Below the pieces are notes generated by a model. It was not told the origin of the DNA. It made no database searches and was given only the letters and a program-made list of their open reading frames with translations. The translations under genes were made by a program, and so were the position numbers. Below, in pieces: positions 8,262 through 16,700 of a DNA stretch of 64,000 nucleotides (position 1 is its first letter; each line of letters begins with the position of its first letter). The DNA comes from Rubritepida flocculans DSM 14296 (GTDB taxonomy: Bacteria > Pseudomonadota > Alphaproteobacteria > Acetobacterales > Acetobacteraceae): positions 310,001 to 374,000 of the forward strand of contig NZ_AUDH01000001.1 of the NCBI RefSeq assembly GCF_000425365.1, in the 5' to 3' direction.

Positions 8262-9878
8262 ATGCCGCGCGACGCCGCCACAGGCGCGCCCACGGTGCGC
8301 GAGGCCGTCTTCGACGCGATGCGCCAGCTCGGCCTCACCACCGTCTTCGGCAATCCGGGCTCGACCGAGCTGCCCTTCCTCGACCGCTGGCCGGAGGACA
8401 TCCGCTACGTTCTGGCGCTGGCCGAGGGCTGCGCGGTGGCCATGGCCGACGGCTACGCCCGCGCCACGGGCCGGGCGGCGATGTGCAACCTCCATTCGGC
8501 GGTGGGCATCGGCCACGCCATGGGCAATCTGTTCACCGCCTACCGCAACCAGGCGCCGCTGGTGATCACCGTGGGGCAGCAGGCGCGCTCCCTGCTGCCG
8601 ACCAACCCTTTCCTCGGCAGCATCGAAGCCGCGCATTTCCCCCGCCCCTATGTGAAGTGGAGCCTGGAGCCCGCCCGCGCCGCCGATGTGCCGGCCGCCA
8701 TCGCCCATGCCCACCGCATCGCGATGACGCGCCCCTGGGGCCCCACCCTCGTCTCCATCCCGATGGACGACTGGGCGGCGGAGGCGCGCCCCGTGATCCC
8801 GCGCGTGGTCAGCCAGGACACGGCGCCGGACCCCGCGCTCATCGCCGTCTGCGCCGAGGCGCTGGCGCGGGCGGAGCGGCCGGTCATCGTCGTCGGCCCG
8901 GAGGTGGACCAGGAAGGCGCGGGCCCCGCCCTGCAGAGGCTGGCCGAGACGCTGCGCGCCGCCGTGCTGGTCGCGCCCTTCGCCTGCCGCATGGGCTTTC
9001 CGGAGGATCATCCGCTCTTCCAGGGCTTCCTCGCCGCCGCGCCGGGGGCGGTGGCGCAGGGGCTTGCGGGGTATGACTGCGTGCTGGTCGCCGGCGCGCC
9101 GGTGTTCACCTTCCATGTGGCGGGCGAATGCGGGCTGTTCGGCAGCGGCACGCCCATCTTCCAGCTCACCTCCGACCCCGAGGCGGCCGCGGCCGCGCCC
9201 GCGGGCACGGCCATACTGGGCGCGATGCGCTTCGCGCTGCCCGCCCTCGCCGCCCTGCTGCCCGAGGCGCGCCGCCCCGCCCCGGCGCCGCGCGCCCCCG
9301 CGCCGCTTCCGCCCCCCGCCACGCCCCTGCCGGCCGAGCGGGTCTTCGCCGCCATCCGCCGCGCCATGCCGGCGGAGGCGATCGTGGTGGAGGAGGCGCC
9401 CTCGCACCGCCCCGCGCTGCAGCGCCACCTCCCCATCACGCGCTGGGGCGGCTTCTACACCATGGCCTCGGGCGGGCTCGGCTATTCGCTGCCCGCGGCG
9501 GTGGGCGTGGCGCTGGCCGAGCCGGGCCGCCGCGTCCTGGCCGTCATCGGCGACGGCTCGATGATGTATTCCATCCAGGCGATCTGGAGCGCCGTGCAGC
9601 TCGGCCTGCCGCTCACCATCCTCGTGGTGAACAATGGCGGCTATGGCGCGATGCGCAGCTTCTCGCAGGTGCTGGGCGTGCAGGGCGCGCCGGGCATCGA
9701 GGTCGAGGGCCTGGATTTCCCCGCGCTCGCGCGCGGCATGGGCTGCCTCGGGCGGCGCGTCGAGACCGAGGCGGAGCTGGAGGCCGCCCTGGCCGAGAGC
9801 TTCGCCACGCCCGCGCCCATGCTGCTGGACGTGATCGTGGACCGCGCCATCCCCCACCTCTACCAGAAGGCGAAGTGA
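8262..9878 (+). CDS. mdlC: Benzoylformate decarboxylase-like ThDP enzyme
   Basis: A 538-residue thiamine-diphosphate enzyme. The N-terminal PYR domain has VFGNPGSTELPFL (Ser34), Glu55 and NLHSAVG (His78), matching the spacing of Ser26/Glu47/His70 in benzoylformate decarboxylase. A central domain follows, then a C-terminal PP domain with the ThDP/Mg motif GDGSMMYSIQAIWS...VVNNGGYG. Benzoylformate decarboxylase turns phenylglyoxylate into benzaldehyde in mandelate breakdown; related 2-oxo acids are possible substrates. ATG 8262 follows a strong GGAGGAA Shine-Dalgarno at 8251-8257. The downstream Bug receptor begins two bases after its stop, suggesting coupled uptake and breakdown of an aromatic or oxo acid. 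Confidence 0.85.
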   Translation: MPRDAATGAPTVREAVFDAMRQLGLTTVFGNPGSTELPFLDRWPEDIRYVLALAEGCAVAMADGYARATGRAAMCNLHSAVGIGHAMGNLFTAYRNQAPLVITVGQQARSLLPTNPFLGSIEAAHFPRPYVKWSLEPARAADVPAAIAHAHRIAMTRPWGPTLVSIPMDDWAAEARPVIPRVVSQDTAPDPALIAVCAEALARAERPVIVVGPEVDQEGAGPALQRLAETLRAAVLVAPFACRMGFPEDHPLFQGFLAAAPGAVAQGLAGYDCVLVAGAPVFTFHVAGECGLFGSGTPIFQLTSDPEAAAAAPAGTAILGAMRFALPALAALLPEARRPAPAPRAPAPLPPPATPLPAERVFAAIRRAMPAEAIVVEEAPSHRPALQRHLPITRWGGFYTMASGGLGYSLPAAVGVALAEPGRRVLAVIGDGSMMYSIQAIWSAVQLGLPLTILVVNNGGYGAMRSFSQVLGVQGAPGIEVEGLDFPALARGMGCLGRRVETEAELEAALAESFATPAPMLLDVIVDRAIPHLYQKAK

Positions 9879-9880
9879 CC

Positions 9881-10843
9881 ATGCTGCGACGCGCGCTGCT
9901 CGCCGCCCCCGCCCTGCTGCTGCCGGGCGCGGGCCTCGCCCAGGCCTGGCCCGCGCGGCCGGTGCGGATCGTGATTCCCTTCCCGCCGGGCGGGCTGGCG
10001 GACCAGCTCGCCCGCCCGCTGGCCGCGCGGCTGCAGGCGGTGCTGGGCCAGCCCTTCCTGGTGGAGAACCGCGCCGGCGCGGGCGGCAACATCGCCGCCG
10101 ATGTGGTGGCGAAGGCCGCGCCCGACGGCCACACATGGCTGCTCGGCTCCATCGGGCCGCTGGCGGCGAACCAGTTCCTCTTCCCCGCCATGCCCTATGA
10201 CACGCGCACCGCCTTCGCGCCGGTCTCGCTGCTGGTGAACACGCCCAAGGTGGTGGTGGTGAACCCCGCCCGGCCCTGGCGCAGCCTGGCCGAGATGCTG
10301 GCCGCGGCGCGCGAACGCCCGGGCGCGCTGCGCGCCGGCTCGGCCGGCAACGGCTCCTCGCTGCACCTCGCGCTCGAGATCATGAACCGCCGCGCGGGGG
10401 TGGAGATCACCCATGTGCCCTATCGCGGCGCCGCCCCGGCGGTGACGGACCTGATCGCCGGCACCATCGACCTGATGGTGGACAACCTGCCCAACATCCT
10501 GCCGCAGATCGCGGGCGGGCAGGTGCGCGCGCTCGCGGTGGCGACTGCGGAGCGCCTGCCGCAGATCGCCGATGTGCCCACCGCCGCGGAGGCCGGGCTG
10601 CCCGGCTTCGTCTTCGGCGCATGGTTCGGCCTGGCCGGCCCCGCCCGCACGCCGGCGGAGATTGTCCAGCGCCTCTCCGCCGCGGTGGACGACGCCCTGC
10701 GCGAGCCCGAGATCGGCGGGCGCTGGCGCGAGATGGGGGCGATCGTGGTCGGCGGCACGCCGGAGGCCTTCGCCGCCTTCATCGCCGCGCAGACGGCGGA
10801 GCTGGAGGCGGTGATCCGCGCGGCGAACATCCGCGCGGAGTGA
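9881..10843 (+). CDS. Bug-family tripartite tricarboxylate transporter receptor
   Basis: A 320-residue periplasmic receptor. The signal peptide (ALLAAPALLLPGAGLAQA) is followed by the Bug signatures RPVRIVIPFPPGGLADQLAR, VENRAGAGGNIAADVVAKA, PDGHTWLLG and THVPYRGAAPAVTDLIAG. Bug receptors bind aromatic or aliphatic carboxylates for TctAB transporters. It begins two bases after the mdlC stop, so it is almost certainly co-transcribed, and its ligand may be the mdlC substrate or a precursor such as mandelate (inference). No permease genes are nearby. It is the second of three Bug receptors in the window. Confidence 0.9.
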   Translation: MLRRALLAAPALLLPGAGLAQAWPARPVRIVIPFPPGGLADQLARPLAARLQAVLGQPFLVENRAGAGGNIAADVVAKAAPDGHTWLLGSIGPLAANQFLFPAMPYDTRTAFAPVSLLVNTPKVVVVNPARPWRSLAEMLAAARERPGALRAGSAGNGSSLHLALEIMNRRAGVEITHVPYRGAAPAVTDLIAGTIDLMVDNLPNILPQIAGGQVRALAVATAERLPQIADVPTAAEAGLPGFVFGAWFGLAGPARTPAEIVQRLSAAVDDALREPEIGGRWREMGAIVVGGTPEAFAAFIAAQTAELEAVIRAANIRAE

Positions 10844-10844
10844 G

Positions 10845-10873
10845 GCGGGCGGCATGCGATGCTGCCCGTATCA
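10845..10873. terminator. Palindrome between convergent genes
   Basis: GCGGGCGGCAT (10845-10855) faces ATGCTGCCCGT (10859-10869) across a three-base loop, pairing at 9 of 11 with G-T wobbles. It separates the convergent stops of the Bug receptor and the four-repeat protein. Positions 10847-10873 match the dispersed 31-bp palindrome at about 22 of 27 positions, including the terminal CGTATC. It may therefore be a degenerate copy working as a bidirectional terminator. Confidence 0.5.
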
Positions 10874-11983
10874 CTCCACCGTCCAGCCGGGCCGGATGGT
10901 CAGGGCGGGCCGGGCGCAGATGTCCACCTCGCGCAGCTCCTCGGCGTTGCCATTGTCGAAGACCACGCGGATGTCAGCCCGGCAGCCGCCGGCCATCTCG
11001 AAGGCCCGCTCCTGCCCCGGGGCGAGCGGCGTGCCGGCCAGGCGATCAGGCCCCCAGTCATCCTCCTCCACCGCGGAGAGGTAGAGTTCGCGCACCGGCC
11101 GGCCATGCGCGTGGGTGAGGCTGACGCGGCGCGGCGCGCCGAAGGCCACCTCCTGCGGCGCGCAGACATCCACCGCCTCGCGCTCCTCGCTGCGGCGGTC
11201 GTCGAACAGGGCGCGCAGCCGCACGCGGCATTCGGGGGTGCGGATGCGCAGCAGATAGCCCTGGCCCGGGCGCAGCACGTTCACGCCCAGCCTGTCCGGC
11301 CCCCATTCCGCGCCGGTGGTGGCGTAGAGCTGCACCAGCACGCGCGGGCTGCGGTTCACCACCGGCAGCTCGCGCAGCGGGATGGAGGCGTCGCCGAAGA
11401 CGATGCGCGGGCTGGCGCAGATGTCCACGCGCTGGCTCTCGTCGCGCGCCGCGCCCTGGAAGACGGCGCGCGCCTCGAAGGCGCACTCGCTCTCGCCGCG
11501 CAGGCGGATGCGCAGGCTGTCGTTCGCCGGCACGATGTTCGCGCCCAGCCTGTCCGGCCCCACCGCGCCGGGGCGGGAGAGGTAGAGCTCGCGCAGGTCG
11601 AAATCCGTGTTGTTCACGATCTCCACCGCGCGCGCGTCGCGGTCGTCGAACACCAGCTCGCCCACCGTGCAGGCGTCGATGGCGCGCGTCTCGGCCCCGC
11701 CATCCTCGAAGACGGCGCGCAGCTCGATGCGGCAGGGGCCGGGGCCGAGGCGCAGCGGATAGTCGCGCCCGGAGGGGATCACATCCGCCCCCAGCCTGTC
11801 CCGCCCCGGGCCGCGCTGGCCGGGCTCGATGGCGTAGAGCGAGCGCAGCACGGAGTCGCTGCGGTTGCGGATGATGATGTCGCGCGCGCCATGGCCCTCG
11901 GCCGAGGGGGGCGCGCCGGGCTTGGCGGGCTGGGCCGCCGCGGGCAGGGCCAGCAGCAGCAGGGCGAGCAGGGCGGGGATCAT
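10871..11983 (-). CDS. Secreted four-repeat cysteine-containing protein
   Basis: 370 residues with a signal peptide (LLALLLLALPAAA, then QPAK) and four tandem repeats of about 80 residues. Each repeat contains a variant of LRELYLS...GPDRLG...P..., a Cys, RAVF-D-G, and a closing VDIC. The two Cys per repeat (eight in all) suggest one disulfide per domain in the periplasm. From memory, single- and double-domain relatives with a WGxDxLG core are common secreted hypotheticals in alphaproteobacteria; a four-fold array is unusual. It is the last gene of a three-gene operon with ATGA overlaps, downstream of an OmpA-like protein and a cupin oxygenase. Function unknown; an adhesion, binding or envelope role is possible. 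Confidence 0.75.
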   Translation of the reverse strand: MIPALLALLLLALPAAAQPAKPGAPPSAEGHGARDIIIRNRSDSVLRSLYAIEPGQRGPGRDRLGADVIPSGRDYPLRLGPGPCRIELRAVFEDGGAETRAIDACTVGELVFDDRDARAVEIVNNTDFDLRELYLSRPGAVGPDRLGANIVPANDSLRIRLRGESECAFEARAVFQGAARDESQRVDICASPRIVFGDASIPLRELPVVNRSPRVLVQLYATTGAEWGPDRLGVNVLRPGQGYLLRIRTPECRVRLRALFDDRRSEEREAVDVCAPQEVAFGAPRRVSLTHAHGRPVRELYLSAVEEDDWGPDRLAGTPLAPGQERAFEMAGGCRADIRVVFDNGNAEELREVDICARPALTIRPGWTVE

Positions 11984-12429
11984 GCGGGGTCGCGCTCCGC
12001 GGGCAGGAGGATGACGCGCGCGCCGGGCCGGCGGTCCACGCCGCCGGAGGCGAAGCCGCGGGTGCGGGCCTCGGCGCGCACGCGGTCGCGCTCCACGCCG
12101 AGCTTGGCCAGTTCCAGCGCCACGGCGCGGGCGCGGCGCGCGGCGAGGCGGCTCGCGCTCGTCGCGCCGCCGCCCTCGCCCTCGGCCGCGAAGCCCAGCA
12201 CGCAGAGGTTCCGCGCCGGGGCGGCGCGCGCCGCCTCCGCCAGCGGCTCGAGCCGGGGCAGATCCTCCGCGCGCGGCCGGTCGCCCCCGCGCGCGAAGGC
12301 GATCACCGCCACATCGCCCTCCAGCCGCTCGGCGCCGACGCAGGAGAACTCGCGAAGCTGCGCCAGCGCCGGCGAGGCGGCGAGCGCCAGCAGCGGCAGC
12401 GACGCGAGGGCGGCGCGCAGCAGGATCAT
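11980..12429 (-). CDS. Small exported OmpA-like protein
   Basis: 149 residues starting at ATG 12429 with a signal peptide (LLRAALASLPLLALAASPALA, cut before QLREF). The rest resembles a C-terminal OmpA/MotB domain: NLCVLGFAAEGEGG, then SRLAARRARAVALELAKLGV and a closing VILL strand. In OmpA-like domains this region binds diaminopimelate of peptidoglycan. The usual Asp/Arg ligand pair is not clear here, so binding is uncertain. It overlaps both neighbours by four bases (ATGA), placing it in one translationally coupled operon between the cupin gene and the four-repeat secreted protein. Confidence 0.65.
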   Translation of the reverse strand: MILLRAALASLPLLALAASPALAQLREFSCVGAERLEGDVAVIAFARGGDRPRAEDLPRLEPLAEAARAAPARNLCVLGFAAEGEGGGATSASRLAARRARAVALELAKLGVERDRVRAEARTRGFASGGVDRRPGARVILLPAERDPA

Positions 12430-13655
12430 GTGGGGACGAGCAGCCCCGCCTCGCGCAGCTTGCCGAGCAGCGCCGGCGCGTCCGCGGCCGGATGGGCGGC
12501 GCGCAGCTCGCTCTCCGTCACGTCGGGGCGGGCGAGCAGCCATTGCGCCGCCTCCGCCTCGGCGGGCGCGAGCGGCAGCACGCCGCCGCCGGTCTTGAGC
12601 ACCCAGTCCGCGCCGCGGCGCACCGGCTTCGCGCCGTTCGCCACCACGCGGAAGGCGCCGCCCTCGGCCCCCTCCTCCGCGCCCTGCGCGGCGGGGGCGG
12701 CGAGGCCGCGCCAGGCCAGAAGGTCGTTGCCGCCGCGCTCGAAGCGGTAGGTGGCGATGAAGCGCTCCAGCGCCGCCATCACCGCCGGATCCTTCGCCAG
12801 CTCCGCCATGCGCGCGGCCAGCGCCTGCACGCGCTGGGAGAGGGCGAACTTCGCGGGCGCCGAGCCGTCCTGCCGCGGCAGGGGCTGGCGGAACAGGCTG
12901 TCGTGCAGGGCGCGCTCGGCCAGCAGGTTCATCACGTCGAGGCCGAGCGGCGCATGCGCCCCATAGGCCACATGCACGCTGGCCGGCGCCTCGGCCAGCG
13001 CGTCGTGATACCAGCCGCGCGGCAGGTAGAGCAGGTCGCCGGGCTGCATCACCACCTTCGCCCGCAGCCGGCCCTTCGCCTGCTCGTGGTGCTCCTGCGG
13101 CTGGTTGCGGAAGGCGGGGTGGCCGATGGGATAGTCGGCCCGGCCCTCCCAGACATTCCAGGTCTTCTCCCCCTCGACCTGCACGGCCCAGACGTCGTGC
13201 GTGTCGAAATGCGCGGGGAAGGCCTTGTGGCTCTGCCAGGAGATGTAGACGTTGGCCTGCGCCTTCCCCAGCCCCGCGCTCTCGAGCGCGTGGCTGACCG
13301 AGGCGAGCCCGGGCGTGAGGCTGTCCACGTCGTTCAGCACGACGCTCGCGCCGCGGCGCACCCATTCCTGCACGCGCGAGGCGAGCGGCTGCATGAGCTG
13401 CTCGGCCGAGTCGCGGCCCACGGCGCGGGTGCAATACTGCTCGGGGGGCACCGGCACGCCGTCCAGCACCAGCTTGAGCGAATGGCTGGACCAGATGTGC
13501 GTCTGGTCCAGCAGCCGGTTGATCTGCCGCCAGGAGAGCACCTGCGCGAACTTGGCCGGCGTGCCCTTCAGGTGCAGCGGCTGGCGGTCATGGTATTCGG
13601 CGAAGAACTGCTCGGGCGTCATCGGCGCCAGCAGCTCGGCGAGGGTCATGCTCAT
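12426..13655 (-). CDS. Cupin (JmjC-type) oxygenase, ribosomal oxygenase-like
   Basis: 409 residues. The Fe(II)/2-oxoglutarate cupin core lies at about residues 135-225: HFDTHDVW gives His149 and Asp151, and LPRGWYHDAL gives His217, together the HxD...H iron triad. The 2-oxoglutarate anchor is in the same fold. The C-terminal 180 residues form the helical dimerisation and winged-helix part seen in the RoxA/ROX family, which hydroxylate ribosomal protein L16 (arginine) or L27/L15 (histidine). ATG 13655 or the in-frame ATG two codons later (13649) both fit. It heads an operon with two exported proteins, an odd context for a ribosomal oxygenase. Confidence 0.78.
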   Translation of the reverse strand: MSMTLAELLAPMTPEQFFAEYHDRQPLHLKGTPAKFAQVLSWRQINRLLDQTHIWSSHSLKLVLDGVPVPPEQYCTRAVGRDSAEQLMQPLASRVQEWVRRGASVVLNDVDSLTPGLASVSHALESAGLGKAQANVYISWQSHKAFPAHFDTHDVWAVQVEGEKTWNVWEGRADYPIGHPAFRNQPQEHHEQAKGRLRAKVVMQPGDLLYLPRGWYHDALAEAPASVHVAYGAHAPLGLDVMNLLAERALHDSLFRQPLPRQDGSAPAKFALSQRVQALAARMAELAKDPAVMAALERFIATYRFERGGNDLLAWRGLAAPAAQGAEEGAEGGAFRVVANGAKPVRRGADWVLKTGGGVLPLAPAEAEAAQWLLARPDVTESELRAAHPAADAPALLGKLREAGLLVPT

Positions 13656-13749
13656 GGGGCGAGGTTAGCGCACAACGCCCCCCGCGCGCCACGCGGCGCT
13701 GGACGCGCCCCCCGCCCCGGCCCGACACTGGCCCCAGGAGGACAGCCAG

Positions 13750-16700
13750 ATGCCCGAAGCCCCGCTCGACCCGGCGCGCGCGGACCCGGTGCGCGCCGAG
13801 CTGCTGCGCGCCGCCGCCGAGGCGCTGGCGGGCGGCCCGCCCGGCGCGGCGGCGCTGCTCGCCCCCCTCTTCGCCGCGGTGCCGACGGCCGAGCTCGCCG
13901 CGCGCAGCCCCGAGGCGCTGGCCCGGGCCGCCGCCTCGCTGGCCGGCTTCGCCGAGGCCCGCGCGCCCGGCGAGGTGAAGCTGCGCCTCACCCCGCCCGG
14001 GGGCGGGCGCGGGCCGGCCGCGCTGGTCGAGATCGTCAACGACGACATGCCCTTCCTGGTGGACAGCGTGCTGGCCGCGCTGGCCCGCACCGGCCGCGCG
14101 GCGCGCGAGTTCCTGCACCCCGTGCTCGGCGTGCGGCGCGACGCGGCCGGGCGCTTCCAGGGCTTCGCGCCCGAGGCCCCGCGCGAGAGCTGGATGCGCA
14201 TCGCCCTCGCCCCGGCCGCGCTGCACATGCTCCCGGGGCTCGAACCCGCCGACTGGGCGGGGGTGGAGGCCGCGCTGCGCCGGGCGCTGGCCGATGTGCG
14301 CGCGGCGGTGGCGGATTTCCCGGCCATGGTCGCGCGGCTCGAGGCGGCGGCCGGGGAATGCGGCGGCGGCGAGGAGGCCGAGGAGTTCCTGCGCTGGCTG
14401 CGCGAGGAGAATTTCGTGCTGCTCGGCCACCGGCTGCTGCGGCTCGAGGGCGAGGGCGCGCGGGTGGAACCGTCCGAGAATCTCGGCCTGCTGCGCGACG
14501 CCGCGCTGCCCGTCTTCGACGCGCTGCGCGCCCTGCCCGCCCTGCCCGGCCCGGTGCGCGCCGCCCTGGCCATGGCCGCGCCCGTGGCGGTGGTGAAGGC
14601 CAACATGCGCAGCACCGTCCATCGTCCCCAGCACGCGGACGTGATCGTGACGCGGCTGCGCGACGCGGCGGGCGGCGTGGCGGGGGTGCGGCTCTTCCTT
14701 GGCCTCTTCGCCGCGGCGGCCTACAACCGCAACCCGCGCTCCATCCCGCTGCTGCGCGGCAAGGTGGAGCGCATCCTCGCCGCCTCCGGCATCCCGCCCT
14801 TCTCCCATGACGGGCGGGCGCTGCGGAACATTCTCGACACCTGGCCGCGCGACGAGCTGTTCCAGGCCGAGGAGGCGGACATCCTGGCCGGGGCGCGCCT
14901 CGCCCTCGACCTCGCGCTGCGCCCGCGCCCCGCCCTCTTCTCCCGCCGCGACCCCTTCGGCCGCTTCGTCTCCGTCATCGCCTGGCTGCCGCGCGAGAGC
15001 TTCGACACGCGGCTGCGCGAGCGGGTGGGCGGGATGCTCGCGCGCGCCCATGGCGGGCGGCTCTCGGCCTTCCACATCGCGCTCGGCGACGCGCCGCTGG
15101 CGCGGGTGCACTACATCCTCGGCACCGATCCCGAACACCCCGTCCACCCCGACCCGGTGGCGCTGGAGCGCGCGGTGGCCGAGGCGGCGCGCAGCTTCGC
15201 CGAGCGGCTGGCCGAGGCGCTGGCGGCCGAGCGCGGCGAGCTCGCGGCGGCCGAGATCCTCGCCACCTGGCGCGACGCCTTCCCGCCCGCCTATCGCGAG
15301 ACGCATGGCGCGGCCGAGGCCGCGGCCGATCTCGCCCTCGCCGAGGCCGCGCTGCGCGAGGGCCGGCCCGCCGCGGCCCTCGCCCAGCCCCCCGGCGCGG
15401 CGGCCGGGCGGCTGCTGCTGCGCCTTGCCGTGCCCGGCGGGGCGCTGGCGCTGGCCGATGCGCTGCCGCTCTTCGACAGCCTCGGCCTGCGGGCGCTGGA
15501 GGAGGTGCCGCACCGCCTCGCGCCGCAGGGGCAGCCGCCGGTCACGCTGCACCTGTTCCAGCTCGACGCCGGCATCCCCTTCGACCCCGCGCGCGGCCCG
15601 CTGCTGCTGGAGGCGCTGGCCGCGCTGCTCGACGGGCGGGCGGAGGCGGACGGCTTCAACCGCCTGGTGCTGCGCGAGGGCCTCTCCTGGCGCGAGTGCT
15701 GGCTGCTGCGGGCGCTGGCGCGCTGGCTGCGGCAGATCGGCTTCCCGCCGCCGCCCGAGAGCATCGCCGAGGCGCTCTCGGCCACGCCCGGCGCGGCGGG
15801 GCTGCTGCTCGCCCTGTTCCGCGCCCGCTTCGACCCCGATGCGCCGAGCCGCGAGGAGGCCGGGATCGAGGCGCGCTGGGCCGCGCTGCTCGACGCGGTG
15901 CAGAGCCCCGAGACGGACCGCATCCTCGCCCGGCTGCGCGCGGCGCTGGAGGGCGTGACGCGCACGAACTTCTTCCAGGAGAAGCCCTGGCTCGCGCTGA
16001 AGTTCGACCCCGCCCTGGCCGGCGAGATGCCCAACCCCCGGCCCTGGCGCGAAATCTTCGTCCATTCCCCCGCGATGGAGGGCTGCCATCTGCGCGCCGG
16101 GCCGGTGGCGCGGGGCGGCATCCGCTGGTCCGACCGGCGGGAGGATTTCCGCACCGAAATCCTGGGGCTGATGAAGGCGCAGCGCCTCAAGAACGCGGTG
16201 ATCGTGCCCACCGGCGCGAAGGGCGGCTTCGTGCTGAAGGGCGCCGTCCCGGCCGAGCGCGAGGCCTTCCAGGCCGCCGGCGTCGCGGCCTACCGCACGC
16301 TGATCCGCGGCATGCTGGACCTCACGGACAATCTGCGGGGCGCGGAGGTGATCCCGCCGCCGCGGGTGCTGCGCCGCGACGGCGACGACCCCTACATCGT
16401 CGCCGCCGCCGACAAGGGCACGGCGAGCTTCAGCGACATCGCCAACGGCCTCGCCGCCGAATACGGCTTCTGGCTGGGCGACGCCTTCGCGAGCGGGGGC
16501 AGCGCGGGCTACGACCACAAGGCCATGGGCATCACCGCCCGCGGCGCCTGGGTGATGATCGAGCGGCACTTCCAGGAGGCGCTGGGCCGCTCCGTCCACG
16601 ACGCGCCCTTCGACATGGCGGGCGTGGGCGACATGTCGGGCGACGTGTTCGGCAACGGGCTGCTGATCTCGAAGCAGGCGCGGCTGCGCGCGGCCTTCGA

